Shown here piece by piece: positions 17,040-25,725 of a stretch of DNA of 61,141 nucleotides. The position numbers and the translations under genes are program-made. The DNA is from an uncultured Lachnospiraceae bacterium (lineage in GTDB: Bacteria; Bacillota; Clostridia; Lachnospirales; Lachnospiraceae). The stretch is taken from NCBI GenBank assembly GCA_902793335.1, contig CADBCZ010000012.1, positions 1 through 61,141 of the forward strand, in the 5' to 3' direction. Positions within the stretch are counted from its first letter, which is position 1; every line of letters starts with the position of its first letter. The notes under the pieces were generated by a model. The model saw nothing but the letters and a program-made list of their open reading frames with translations, made no database searches and was not told the origin of the DNA.

Positions 17040-18392
17040 TTAATACCCTCTCTTCTTAAGACCCGCTACCAACTGAACGTAAAATTCCCTCACATCAAAG
17101 CCTTCAAAATTTTCACGATTGAGGTCTATCATATCTCCATGTGATATTCCCCTCTTGCCTTTAACGGTCAAAAATTCATAGTTTTCTCCCCATTCAAATG
17201 AATTTTCACCAACCAGTCCGTCATTTGCACCATCGAAACTATTTACTAAATGATATGAGAAATTAAGAGGAAATCTTCCCGCGCCTGCTACATTTAACTT
17301 AGAGCCTACACTCTGATAATAAACACCTTCTACATCCTTAATCTCCTCATTACGTTTTTTACATGAAGATGCGGTTAGATCCGTAACAGCTTCTATAAAA
17401 TCAGGTTCATGATCACCTAGTTTTCTAAGAGTGCCATTATAAGCATTTGCCATAAGCTCCTTCTTATCCTGTGAAATCTTAGACAAGAGATAATCCGCGA
17501 ATTCACAACCTCTGTGTGGAGTATTAATTGTTGTAAGAGATGCCACATGCTCCTTAATTCCCGGAATCGTAAGCGCATATCTACTGTCAAGACCACCCTT
17601 AGAATGAGCTATTATATTGATTTTTTCACATTTGTATTCATTAACAATCTCAAGTATTCTATCGGCAATCTCCTGTCCGCAATCCGCAACCGACGCTGCC
17701 GACTGTTGCTTGCCATAAAATAAAGTTGCTCCATTCTCTTCCAATTCCTTAGGCACTCTGCCCCAGTAATTGAGATACCTGTAATCTCTGAAAAACACAC
17801 CATGTACAAGAAGAATCGGATATTTAGTCTCGCATATCCTGTCATCATGTCTTTTTTTGTTGGTCACTATCTTATCATTTTCTGCCTTTACTTCATCACT
17901 AGTTGTTTTAATGATAACTCCCAAAACTATCAGATGTACTATTGGTATCATTCCACAGATCAATCCCTTAAGACGAAGACGAATACCAAGCTGCTCAGAT
18001 GTAAGATATACCCTGATTATTCCATTCCAAAAAACTGTATTCTCAACAAGAACTATAATCAGAATATTTAACAGCCAAAGTTTGTAATCCTCTTTAAGGC
18101 CTGCAATTCCATATACACCACAAAAGCCTGCGATACAATAAATAACATTGACAGCCGTTGAAGCTACAAACATTATGAGCAACTCACATCCGTTGCCACA
18201 ACGCCTAAGTCTCTTTGTCTCAAGTTTTCTATTAGCATGTGACGGACTAATATTAATCCAAAAAAACCACAATATAAGAAGTATAACAACCGGTAGTTTA
18301 AAGTTTTTCAAATCAACAATTTTAATCACAGTCAAAATATTTGACAGGATAACTATGATTAAAATATTAATTGCTCTTACAAGATATTTCAT
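17040..18392 (-). CDS. Membrane-anchored alpha/beta hydrolase (lipase-like)
   Basis: About 450 aa. The N-terminal third carries four or five hydrophobic segments (roughly 5-25, 33-50, 70-100, 105-125, 148-165). The C-terminal alpha/beta hydrolase begins at YPILLVHGVFF (oxyanion HG). The nucleophile is in IIAHSKGGLDSRYA (Ser near residue 264), and acid and base candidates lie in FDGANDGLV and GISHGDMID. The nearest known types are triacylglycerol lipase or esterase LipA-like proteins. The catalytic domain is probably cytoplasmic- or outer-face anchored; sidedness is not decided. It follows nadC by 29 bp and may be in that operon. Start at 18392: GAGG is 9 bases upstream; an earlier TTG is possible. 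Confidence 0.78.
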   Translation of the reverse strand: MKYLVRAINILIIVILSNILTVIKIVDLKNFKLPVVILLILWFFWINISPSHANRKLETKRLRRCGNGCELLIMFVASTAVNVIYCIAGFCGVYGIAGLKEDYKLWLLNILIIVLVENTVFWNGIIRVYLTSEQLGIRLRLKGLICGMIPIVHLIVLGVIIKTTSDEVKAENDKIVTNKKRHDDRICETKYPILLVHGVFFRDYRYLNYWGRVPKELEENGATLFYGKQQSAASVADCGQEIADRILEIVNEYKCEKINIIAHSKGGLDSRYALTIPGIKEHVASLTTINTPHRGCEFADYLLSKISQDKKELMANAYNGTLRKLGDHEPDFIEAVTDLTASSCKKRNEEIKDVEGVYYQSVGSKLNVAGAGRFPLNFSYHLVNSFDGANDGLVGENSFEWGENYEFLTVKGKRGISHGDMIDLNRENFEGFDVREFYVQLVAGLKKRGY

Positions 18393-18421
18393 TCTTTCCA
18401 ACCTCTTTTATATTGAGATTC

Positions 18422-19270
18422 CTATATTGCATGTAAATTTTTGAGTGAAAGATCCAAAATAGGTGCAGAATGAGTAAGTGCACCTGAAGATATATAATCA
18501 ACTCCGATATCAATAAGATTGGCAACATTCTCTTTGGTCACGTTACCTGAACACTCTGTCTCTGCTTTTCCGTCAATTATCTTAATTGCTTCCTTCATGG
18601 TCTCCTTATCCATATTATCAAGCATAATGATATCCGCTCCCGCTTCAACCGCTTCCTTGACCATGGTCAAATTCTCGACTTCAACCTCAATCTTTCTAAC
18701 AAACGGTGCATACTCTTTAGCCATGGTAACCGCTTCTTTAACACCACCCGCTGCACCTATATGATTGTCTTTAAGAAGAATTCCATCAGAGAGATTATAT
18801 CTGTGATTATATCCTCCTCCGACTTTAACTGCATATTTTTCAAATATTCTCATACCCGGTGTAGTCTTTCTTGTATCAAGGAGTTTAGTCTTACTTCCCT
18901 TAAGCAAAACTGCGATAGAATGAGTATAGGTTGCAATTCCACTCATTCTCTGAAGATAGTTAAGTGCTGTTCTCTCTCCTTCAAGAAGAACTCTGATATC
19001 GCCCTTGATGACTCCAAGAAGCTGTCCACTCTTAACCTCGTCACCGTCCTTTGCCTTCATATCAAATTCCGTATTATCATCAAGCAATTCAAATACTCTC
19101 TTAAACACAGAAAGTCCTGCAATAATACCATCCTGTTTACATATAAGTTCAACCTGTCCTAATTGATAGTTAGGCATAACCGAATTGGTAGTGATATCCT
19201 CACTTGTTATATCTTCTCTAAGTGCCTGAAGTATAAGATTATCTACGTTCAAATTCATCAATTCTCTCAT
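18422..19270 (-). CDS. nadC: Nicotinate-nucleotide diphosphorylase (carboxylating)
   Basis: A 282-aa quinolinate phosphoribosyltransferase, which converts quinolinate and PRPP to nicotinate mononucleotide, CO2 and pyrophosphate in NAD synthesis. Family signatures are EGERTALNYLQRMSGIAT, LDTRKTTPGMR, KVGGGYNHRYNLSDGILLKDNH and the C-terminal VDYISSGALTHS. Its start follows AGGAGAG and is 14 bp after nadB, so the two are co-transcribed. nadA (quinolinate synthase), the usual third member, is not in the window. No NiaR-type or riboswitch element is recognisable upstream of nadB. Confidence 0.95.
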   Translation of the reverse strand: MRELMNLNVDNLILQALREDITSEDITTNSVMPNYQLGQVELICKQDGIIAGLSVFKRVFELLDDNTEFDMKAKDGDEVKSGQLLGVIKGDIRVLLEGERTALNYLQRMSGIATYTHSIAVLLKGSKTKLLDTRKTTPGMRIFEKYAVKVGGGYNHRYNLSDGILLKDNHIGAAGGVKEAVTMAKEYAPFVRKIEVEVENLTMVKEAVEAGADIIMLDNMDKETMKEAIKIIDGKAETECSGNVTKENVANLIDIGVDYISSGALTHSAPILDLSLKNLHAI

Positions 19271-19284
19271 TTATTACTCTCCTT

Positions 19285-20676
19285 TCAACCTGTAAATCCG
19301 GGTCTTACATTCTCTCTGGCTTTATAAAAATATTCCTTAGAAACTTCTACATAAGTCTTATCAGCAACGTAGCCTTCACTACTCTTGTTTTCAAAGTATT
19401 CCTCACACCAGGAGTGATCAGCTTTCTCATAGTTACCTGTTATATCTTCCGCACCACGTTTTGCCCACACAAGACTTTCAAGCAATGAATTACTTGCCAG
19501 TCTGTTAGCGCCGTGAACACCGTTACATGCAGTCTCTCCCGCAGCATAAAGTCTACCCATGGATGTGCGTCCGTTAAGGTCAACTTTAACTCCACCCATG
19601 AAATAATGCTGTGCAGGTACAACGGGAACAGGGTCCTTTGTTATATCGTATCCCTGCTCTAAGCATGTCTTATAAATATTAGGGAAACGTTTCTTAACCT
19701 CGTCCGCATCTAAATGTGTAACCGAAAGTCTTACATGATCCGTTCCCTCCTTGGCCATCTGTTCTTTAATCTTCTCTGTTAATACATCACGTGGAAGGAG
19801 TTCATCCACAAAGCGGTTACCATCTTTATCAAGAAGTATTGCTCCCTCACCTCTTACAGATTCGGATATAAGAAAACGCCTACCTGTAATCTTAGCAAAA
19901 AGAGTTGTAGGATGTATCTGAACATAACTGATATCCTTTAACTCTATATTATGTTTAGCAGATATCGCTACAGTATCTCCCGTTAAATGTCTGAAGTTTG
20001 TAGAGTGTTTGTAGAGACCACCAACTCCACCGCATGCCCAGATAACGTAATCACTGTATATTTTCATGACCTTAATATCGCCAATACCACTGTCATTTGA
20101 TGTCTCATTTACTATCTCTACACTTCCATCAATTGCAAGACCATCACAGGCACCATGTACATTATCGTTACATGAAACCATAAGACCATAGCATACGTTG
20201 TCTTTTTCAAGTATGTCTACCATAGTCGTGTGTTCAAATACAGATATATTTTCTCTCTCTTTAACTCTTGCAAGAAGCTTTGATGTAATCTCTTTACCGG
20301 TAAGATCTTCATGATGAAGTATTCTGGATGCTGTGTGTGCACCCTCTTTCGTATATGTGAACTCACCCTGTTTACGTTCAAACTCAACTCCAAAATCAAC
20401 TAACTCTTTAATAATATCCTGCGAGGATCTGATCATCAAATCAACTGCTGCTCTGTCATTTTCATAATGACCTGCACGCATTGTATCCTCAAAGAAAGAG
20501 GCATAATCGTCCTCATTTTTGAGTACACAGATTCCACCCTGAGCCAGATATGAATCGCATTCCTCCATACCTCCCTTGGTTATTATCGCTATACTCTTAT
20601 CCTCCGGCAAATGTAATGCCGCAAACAAACCTGCGACACCATTACCAACTATAATTACATCATAATTCTTTTTCAT
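19285..20676 (-). CDS. nadB: L-aspartate oxidase
   Basis: A 463-aa FAD enzyme oxidising L-aspartate to iminoaspartate, the first step of de novo NAD synthesis; in anaerobes fumarate can be the electron acceptor. The FAD-binding VGNGVAGLFAAL is at 10-21. DSYLAQGGICVL, HTASRILHHEDLTGKEI, QIHPTTLF and AAGETACNGVHGANRLASNSLLESLVWAKR mark the succinate dehydrogenase/aspartate oxidase family. It is shorter than the ~540-aa E. coli enzyme because the C-terminal helical domain is mostly missing, a form seen in Firmicutes. GAGGAAG precedes the ATG. It is the second gene of the 85-aa ORF-nadB-nadC set. Confidence 0.93.
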   Translation of the reverse strand: MKKNYDVIIVGNGVAGLFAALHLPEDKSIAIITKGGMEECDSYLAQGGICVLKNEDDYASFFEDTMRAGHYENDRAAVDLMIRSSQDIIKELVDFGVEFERKQGEFTYTKEGAHTASRILHHEDLTGKEITSKLLARVKERENISVFEHTTMVDILEKDNVCYGLMVSCNDNVHGACDGLAIDGSVEIVNETSNDSGIGDIKVMKIYSDYVIWACGGVGGLYKHSTNFRHLTGDTVAISAKHNIELKDISYVQIHPTTLFAKITGRRFLISESVRGEGAILLDKDGNRFVDELLPRDVLTEKIKEQMAKEGTDHVRLSVTHLDADEVKKRFPNIYKTCLEQGYDITKDPVPVVPAQHYFMGGVKVDLNGRTSMGRLYAAGETACNGVHGANRLASNSLLESLVWAKRGAEDITGNYEKADHSWCEEYFENKSSEGYVADKTYVEVSKEYFYKARENVRPGFTG

Positions 20677-20708
20677 AATGCTTCCTCAATGATTATCTTT
20701 TAAAATAA

Positions 20709-20966
20709 TTAATATATTTCATCCTCTTCAGATTCCAGATCCTCATCATTACCTAAATCGTCGAAGTTCTCAAATAATACCGGCTCACTGAAATCATAGG
20801 AATCAAGATTTCCATATACTTTACGCACCTGTTCATCAACTTCATCCTTAATAGGTTTTAATTTTTCAACAGGAATATTGAGCATCATTGACACCTCATT
20901 GATATCAATTTTACCCTGTAACATACGTTTTGCTGCATCAAGAGTATCCTTATCCGTCTTATTCAT
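20709..20966 (-). CDS. Hypothetical 85-aa acidic protein upstream of nadB
   Basis: Not recognised. A short helical N-terminal half (DAAKRMLQGKIDINEVSMML, resembling a putative helix-turn-helix-like or ubiquitin-associated fold) leads to a C-terminal third that is strongly acidic (about 15 D/E in the last 25 residues). AAGGA stands 8-9 bases before the ATG. The 32-bp gap to nadB indicates co-transcription. A short regulator-like domain plus acidic tail could bind a partner protein; no function can be claimed. Its upstream side abuts the foldback element at 21000-21210. Confidence 0.6.
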   Translation of the reverse strand: MNKTDKDTLDAAKRMLQGKIDINEVSMMLNIPVEKLKPIKDEVDEQVRKVYGNLDSYDFSEPVLFENFDDLGNDEDLESEEDEIY

Positions 20967-20999
20967 GTTGTATCATCCTTTCTATCAGTAGATTATAAT

Positions 21000-21210
21000 T
21001 AGGCGTTTGCGAAACGCTTATTTACTCTTTCTCTTTTGTGCATATTATACAATTCCATCACAGACACGTTCTCACTCCGTTGCTCACGTAGCGGTACTAA
21101 TGCACCAAAATACGGTGCTTAAGTACCGACGGTCGCAAAGGGTCTGTTTACGGAATCTATATAATATGCACAACGAGATATACCATATCCATGCGTTTCG
21201 CAATTGTCTA
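21000..21210. mobile_element. MITE-like foldback element flanked by 14-bp direct repeats
   Basis: About 210 bp of non-coding DNA that is nearly self-complementary. Both ends read inward as TAG-x-C-x-x-TTGCGAAACGC. 20-21 bases further in, both arms carry GTGCATATTATA followed by TTCC, then CAGAC/GTCTG, with a central hairpin GGTACT..GCACC/GGTGC..AGTACC (21092-21126). AGTAGATTATAATT occurs on both sides (20987-21000 and 21211-21224), as expected of a target duplication. It has no transposase, so it would be moved in trans. It lies exactly between the argH stop and the ORF upstream of nadB. Alternative: a large processing or termination hairpin. Confidence 0.6.
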
Positions 21211-21216
21211 AGTAGA

Positions 21217-22596
21217 TTATAATTTAGCCAAATATTCTTCATTAATGGCGATAACCTTCTCCATAGAAGTTCTGCTCGGAGCACCTATCGTCTCACGTTT
21301 TTCAACACAGGTCTTTAAGCTTATCGCATCATAAATGTCCTCCTCAAACACAGGAGAAATCTTCTTGTATTCATCAAGGCTCATATCGTCAAGTGAAATA
21401 TTCTTCTCAATGCAGTATAGCACTAACTGACCGACAATTCCATGTGCATCACGGAACGGAACACCCTTATTAACCAGGTAATCAGCGGCATCAGTTGCAT
21501 TGGTAAAGCCATTCTTAGCGCTTGCCTCCATTTTATCCTTATTGACAGTCATTGTCTTAATCATCCCTGTAAATAAAGCAAGACAACCTTTGACTGTATC
21601 AATCGCATCAAACGTGAATTCCTTATCCTCCTGCATATCCTTATTGTACGCAAGTGGAATACCCTTCATTGTTGTAAGCATCTGCATAAGAGCACCGTAT
21701 ACCCTGCCCGCCTTACCACGCACAAGCTCTGCAATATCAGGATTCTTTTTCTGTGGCATTATTGAACTTCCTGTGCTGTATGCATCATCTAATTCAACAA
21801 ATCCATACTCATTGGAGTTCCATATGATTATCTCCTCTGAGAATCGACTTAAATGAACCATTACAGTTGACATAGCCGACAGAAGCTCAATAACATAATC
21901 TCTGTCTGATACAGAATCCATACTGTTTAATGTCGCACCCTTAAATCCAAGAAGCTGTGCTGTCATCTCTCTGTCAAGCGGATAAGTTGTTCCTGCAAGT
22001 GCACCTGACCCCAGCGGACAATAATTCATTCTCTCATGTATATCACAGAGTCTTCCATAATCACGCTTGAACATCTCCATATATGCACCAAAATGATGAG
22101 CAAGCGTTATAGGCTGAGCTTTCTGTAAATGTGTAAAGCCCGGCATAAATGTATCAAGATGTTCTTTCATAAGACCATGAAGAACTTCCATAAGATCTTT
22201 GACAAGTCCCTTAAGATTCTCAATCTCTTTTCTTGTGTAGAGTCTCATATCAAGTGCAACCTGATCGTTTCTTGAACGTCCTGTATGAAGTTTCTTTCCA
22301 GCATCTCCAATTCTGTCGATAAGGTTGGCTTCCACAAAGCTGTGTATATCCTCATACTCCGATGTAATCTCAAGTTTTCCGTTCTCAACATCATTTAAAA
22401 TTCCTGTAAGTCCCGAAAGAATCTCATCACGTTCTGCCTCTGTTAATACTCCTACTGCAGCAAGCATTTTCACATGTGCCATACTGCCCTCTATATCCTC
22501 TTTATAAAATTTCTGATCAAAGGTAATGGACGCATTAAAATTATAAACCAACTGATCTGTCTCCTTGGTAAAACGTCCGCCCCATAATTGTGCCAT
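21217..22596 (-). CDS. argH: Argininosuccinate lyase
   Basis: A 459-aa enzyme splitting argininosuccinate into arginine and fumarate, the last step of arginine synthesis. Fumarase/aspartase-superfamily signature [12 protein letters not shown] carries the catalytic serine loop. [15 protein letters not shown] and [15 protein letters not shown] supply the other active-site regions. The length is standard. AGGAGG lies 8 bases before the ATG. argG is not adjacent. The final codons and stop fall inside the right-hand copy of the 14-bp direct repeat that flanks the foldback element, so the element entered at or next to the stop codon without harming the protein. Confidence 0.95.
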   Translation of the reverse strand: MAQLWGGRFTKETDQLVYNFNASITFDQKFYKEDIEGSMAHVKMLAAVGVLTEAERDEILSGLTGILNDVENGKLEITSEYEDIHSFVEANLIDRIGDAGKKLHTGRSRNDQVALDMRLYTRKEIENLKGLVKDLMEVLHGLMKEHLDTFMPGFTHLQKAQPITLAHHFGAYMEMFKRDYGRLCDIHERMNYCPLGSGALAGTTYPLDREMTAQLLGFKGATLNSMDSVSDRDYVIELLSAMSTVMVHLSRFSEEIIIWNSNEYGFVELDDAYSTGSSIMPQKKNPDIAELVRGKAGRVYGALMQMLTTMKGIPLAYNKDMQEDKEFTFDAIDTVKGCLALFTGMIKTMTVNKDKMEASAKNGFTNATDAADYLVNKGVPFRDAHGIVGQLVLYCIEKNISLDDMSLDEYKKISPVFEEDIYDAISLKTCVEKRETIGAPSRTSMEKVIAINEEYLAKL

Positions 22597-22626
22597 TTAT
22601 TTATCCTCCTAATCGTACATATAATC

Positions 22627-22667
22627 AAAAAACCCACGAACATTTTACTATGTTTGTGAGGTTTTTT
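22627..22667 (-). terminator. Strong terminator between the phosphatase gene and argH
   Basis: AAAAAACC-CAC-GAACAT (from 22627) pairs with ATGTT-GTG-GGTTTTTT (to 22667) around a short loop, with one or two mismatches. T-runs on both sides make it potentially bidirectional; here it ends the Nudix/PARG/phosphatase operon. Confidence 0.8.
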
Positions 22668-22701
22668 CAATATAAACCGCTATTTATATATAATCCATGC
22701 T

Positions 22702-23241
22702 CTAGAAATCATACCTTACAACTTCACAGTTTTTCACGCCGAAAGAAGAAAACTCTTCACTGTCCATATCATTAAAATAAGACTCAACTATTCTGGCAAT
22801 CCCATTATGCGCAACCAGAATATAGGTTTTATCATCACTGCGTTCTTTAATCTCATCTAAGAGATTGTATATTCTCTGGGCTAAATGCAGCATCGATTCT
22901 CCACCTTCATAACGGCTTGCACAATGCTTTTTTGCCTCATGAAACTCTGCGCCATTTCTTGCGGTAGACTCATATTTTCCAAAATTCTGTTCAATAAGTC
23001 TTGGTTCAACCTTAAGCGGAATACCTGTAATTTCTGAAATATGCTTTGCGGTATCCAATGCCCTCACAAGTGGTGACGATAATATCTCGTCAGCTTCAAT
23101 TCCCATTTCTATAATTTTATGTCCCGTCTCAATAGCCTGTTGGTGGCCCAACTTTGTCAGTTCAATATCTGTCGCACCACAAATCTTATTCTCCACATTC
23201 CACACCGTCTGTCCGTGTCTAACAAAATAAAAATGTCCCAT
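22702..23241 (-). CDS. Histidine phosphatase family protein (phosphoglycerate mutase-like)
   Basis: A 179-aa branch-1 histidine phosphatase. The catalytic RHG is at residues 8-10 of FYFVRHGQTVWN. E of LSSPLVRALDTA and the second His in ILVAHNGIARIVE complete the active-site pocket. Substrates in the family range from phosphosugars to alpha-ribazole phosphate and nucleotides. AGGAG seven bases before the ATG at 23241 fixes the start; the frame is open eight codons further, but that ATG would place the ribosome site inside the gene. It follows the PARG gene by 41 bp in an operon controlled from 24948-24976. The context suggests a phosphorylated product of NAD or ADP-ribose turnover, but this is inference. 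Confidence 0.85.
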   Translation of the reverse strand: MGHFYFVRHGQTVWNVENKICGATDIELTKLGHQQAIETGHKIIEMGIEADEILSSPLVRALDTAKHISEITGIPLKVEPRLIEQNFGKYESTARNGAEFHEAKKHCASRYEGGESMLHLAQRIYNLLDEIKERSDDKTYILVAHNGIARIVESYFNDMDSEEFSSFGVKNCEVVRYDF

Positions 23242-23282
23242 AACATATCTCCTTTTGTTACTCAAATGCCTTTCGCAATTAC

Positions 23283-24089
23283 CTACTCAAATACCTTGCG
23301 GAAAGCCGATATATTCTTCCCGTCTTCACTACCATATATGGCAAAGCACACCTCATCAAAAAACCTTCCATAGCCTTCGTCAAATAGGATCATCTTAAAA
23401 TACCTCGATACATCCTCAGGCTTGTTACCAAACACACCGCACCCCCATGCGCCCAACACAAGATTTTTGTATCCTCTATCTGCTGCTATGCTAAACATTA
23501 TTCTTATCCTTCTAAGCATTGTTTCCTCTATAGTATCAGGAGACGCAAAGAAAGCAGCGCCGCGCTTGTTAGGCGCCGGAAGTGTAATAACCGCAACCAT
23601 CTTAGGGGCTTTTATAAGTTCGCATCTTTCATCCCGAAACACGCACACATCAGGTGATAGAAGCATATAATCCGATTCCACTTTACTTAGATGTGTATTA
23701 TTAAAATGATACATTTCCTGGGCATTATCAGATGTAATTGATGCATATAAAGTACTACATCTGCAAAGCGCCTCTTCCTGCGCATTGGCTCCTAACTTAA
23801 AACCACCGCCGGGATTATGTGCATTTGCAAAATTCATAACAAGCACATTATCATATCTCCTTGCGGCCTGTAAAGAATCTTCGGTAGAGATTGTGATTTT
23901 GCATAATTTATCACTTTTTTCTGATAACTCCTTAGATATCTTATTAACCACCTGTACACCTAAATCCGGAGAATAAACAATAACACTTTCGTAATCATAA
24001 TCCGGTAAATGAACCACCTTGTCCGATACTTTATATTGTCTGTCTTTAATTATCTGAATAGTCTGTTTCGCAACTTCTATATTATTCAT
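23283..24089 (-). CDS. Bacterial poly(ADP-ribose) glycohydrolase-like protein (TIGR02452)
   Basis: A 268-aa macrodomain-fold protein of the microbial PARG class. The catalytic signature GGG-x7-QEE is intact (G94-G96, Q104-E105-E106, in NPGGGFKLGANAQEE). NFANAHNPGG is the adenosine-diphosphate-ribose loop, and LGAWGCGVFGN near 220 is the second conserved loop. Such enzymes hydrolyse poly(ADP-ribose) or other O-linked ADP-ribose. The TIGR02452 group is common in bacteria lacking PARP, so the natural substrate may be ADP-ribosylated nucleic acid, protein or small molecules. GGAGG precedes the ATG. It sits 44 bp after the Nudix/NrtR-like gene, which supports a role in ADP-ribose recycling. Confidence 0.86.
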   Translation of the reverse strand: MNNIEVAKQTIQIIKDRQYKVSDKVVHLPDYDYESVIVYSPDLGVQVVNKISKELSEKSDKLCKITISTEDSLQAARRYDNVLVMNFANAHNPGGGFKLGANAQEEALCRCSTLYASITSDNAQEMYHFNNTHLSKVESDYMLLSPDVCVFRDERCELIKAPKMVAVITLPAPNKRGAAFFASPDTIEETMLRRIRIMFSIAADRGYKNLVLGAWGCGVFGNKPEDVSRYFKMILFDEGYGRFFDEVCFAIYGSEDGKNISAFRKVFE

Positions 24090-24133
24090 TCAACTTCACC
24101 TCCACACAATACCTGTTTGCAACTATAATAACA

Positions 24134-24889
24134 TCACTTGTAACTGTAGTGCATAACAGGTTTGCCAACACCGTGGACCTGCTTACCAAGCTCCTTCAGC
24201 CTGCTACCGTATCTGTTCTTTATCGTCTTCACAAAATACGATCTCTCATATTCATTCCCCGAAATGGTATCATATATTGCCTTAAGCTGTGGCATGGTGA
24301 AATTCTTCTGATTAGGCAAAAACCAGAATGCTATGTCAGTATAGTCAAGCTTTCCACGTAATCTTTCGATTGCCATATCGATTATTCTGTAATGATCAAA
24401 TGCAATATCCGATTCCTGAAGAAATAATCCGATATCTTCGTTTTTAAAACACCAGCTGTCATTTTTTCTTATTACATCAACCAATGCAGCATTCTTAGCA
24501 TCATCCCCTGATTTGATATTTAGCTTTTCAAACGGAACCATAGCAATATATGCTGTTGTTATTACCCATCCTCTCGGATCTCTTCCTTTGTCTGAAAAAG
24601 TATATAGTTGTTCTAAATATACTCCTTCTACTCCTGTTTCCTCCACTAATTCCCTGCGTGCTGTATCAAGCAAAGATTCATCAGGTGCAGCAAAACCTCC
24701 GGGAAGAGCCCATTTATTGAGAAACGGATGATTTCCTCTCTGGATAAGCAGAAGCTTTAATTCTTTACTCTTTGGTACTACCGTAAAAACAAGAATATCT
24801 GCTGTCACAGACGGTCTCTCATATTTTGTAAGATCATATTTCTTAAGAAATTCCTTTTCGGAACCGGTCGTTTCATAAAGTTCTGACAT
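24134..24889 (-). CDS. NrtR-like Nudix regulator or hydrolase with C-terminal winged helix
   Basis: A 251-aa two-domain protein. The Nudix domain (~25-165) has a full catalytic box at residues 65-87 (G65, E71, R79-E80, E83-E84, G86), so hydrolase activity is possible. The C-terminal ~70 residues (MPQLKAIYDTISGNEYERS..RYGSRLKELGK) match the winged helix of NrtR regulators of NAD metabolism, which respond to ADP-ribose-type ligands. Classical NrtR repressors often have damaged Nudix boxes; this one does not. Two identical-type palindromes flank its promoter (24926-24940, 24986-25000), fitting autoregulation. It heads the operon with PARG and the histidine phosphatase. Confidence 0.84.
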   Translation of the reverse strand: MSELYETTGSEKEFLKKYDLTKYERPSVTADILVFTVVPKSKELKLLLIQRGNHPFLNKWALPGGFAAPDESLLDTARRELVEETGVEGVYLEQLYTFSDKGRDPRGWVITTAYIAMVPFEKLNIKSGDDAKNAALVDVIRKNDSWCFKNEDIGLFLQESDIAFDHYRIIDMAIERLRGKLDYTDIAFWFLPNQKNFTMPQLKAIYDTISGNEYERSYFVKTIKNRYGSRLKELGKQVHGVGKPVMHYSYK

Positions 24890-24925
24890 ACTTCGTTTCC
24901 TCCCTAACCGAGGTTTTTGATTTAT

Positions 24926-25000
24926 GAGTAATATTTACTCTAATAAAAGAGTATCATATTTTTTTATATTTGTAAAGCGTTTTATGAGTAATTTTTACTC
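24926..25000 (-). promoter_or_regulatory. Promoter bracketed by two palindromic operators 60 bp apart
   Basis: GAGTAA-TAT-TTACTC (24926-24940) and GAGTAA-TTT-TTACTC (24986-25000) are perfect 6-3-6 palindromes in the same extended context (TTTAT before, T after), with centres exactly 60 bp apart. Between them on the minus strand are TTTACA (24971-24976), a 17-bp spacer and TACTCT (24948-24953). One site covers the transcription start and the other lies just upstream of the -35. A half-site TTACTC follows at 25013-25018. The probable ligand-responsive binder is the Nudix/winged-helix protein of the operon. Confidence 0.7.
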
Positions 25001-25029
25001 TTATCGTTTTAACTTACTCATTAAGTCGT

Positions 25030-25725
25030 TTACTTCCAAGGTCTACCCTTATCTAACCATCCATTCTTCTCCCAATAAGCTCGCTCTATCTCTCCTGATC
25101 CCATATTGTTTTTTTGCATCATCCGCATCATCATGAACATGGCTTTCGTTTTAATACCAACCTTGACACTCTTATTATTTAATACTTTATTGGCAATTTT
25201 TGTTGTAACTTTTTCAATTTTCTGCTTTTTCTTATCCTTTACTCCATTCCAATTCATTGCCTGAACACTTATTCCATATGTCACTACATACGGAACTCCC
25301 CAGTTAAATAAAGCATCCGATACATCCTTGACAGCCTTCTTAGTTCCTGCTCCCGCTGCAGTAGATATCACTATAGCTTTCTTACTAAACATACATTTTC
25401 TCGGTCTGTGAGCCATCCAATAATTAAATGTAAGGTCCAAAAAACTCTTCATCGGAGCAGATGCTCTCATACAATAAGTAGGCGTCGTAAAAATCAGAAC
25501 ATCTGCTGATTCCACTTCTTTCATGATCCTGTTCTTTTCTTCATAATACGGACACTTTGTATCATCATCTATGCAAGTATAGCATCCGGCACAAAAATGA
25601 TTCAAATCTCTTGGAAGAAAAAACTCCACAACATTCTCACCATTGCTGATTTTATCAGCTACCATTCTGCCAATATTATATGTACTACCTTTGTGATTCT
25701 GACCATGTATCATTACAACCTTCAT
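25030..25725 (-). CDS. Flavodoxin-fold NAD(P)H-dependent oxidoreductase
   Basis: A 231-aa FMN protein. The N-terminal phosphate-binding loop is HGQNHKGSTYNIGR (7-20). A cysteine cluster follows at ~46-58 (FCAGCYTCIDDDTKC), then the isoalloxazine-contacting TTPTYCMRASAPMKSFLD. The cysteines suggest an iron-sulfur flavoprotein-like or redox-sensitive variant of the FMN-reductase family. The start (AAGGAGGAGATAAA then ATG) overlaps the stop of the TetR gene by 4 bp, so the two are translationally coupled and the oxidoreductase is the obvious target of that repressor. Substrate unknown; a quinone, nitro compound or other electrophile is typical of TetR-paired members. Confidence 0.85.
   Translation of the reverse strand: MKVVMIHGQNHKGSTYNIGRMVADKISNGENVVEFFLPRDLNHFCAGCYTCIDDDTKCPYYEEKNRIMKEVESADVLIFTTPTYCMRASAPMKSFLDLTFNYWMAHRPRKCMFSKKAIVISTAAGAGTKKAVKDVSDALFNWGVPYVVTYGISVQAMNWNGVKDKKKQKIEKVTTKIANKVLNNKSVKVGIKTKAMFMMMRMMQKNNMGSGEIERAYWEKNGWLDKGRPWK

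Noticed and set aside
20967-21216. NAD-responsive operator or riboswitch upstream of the nadB operon
   Set aside because: The inverted repeats here have the layout of an inserted foldback element with flanking direct repeats, and no NAD riboswitch or NiaR/NrtR motif seen at 24.9 kb is repeated here.
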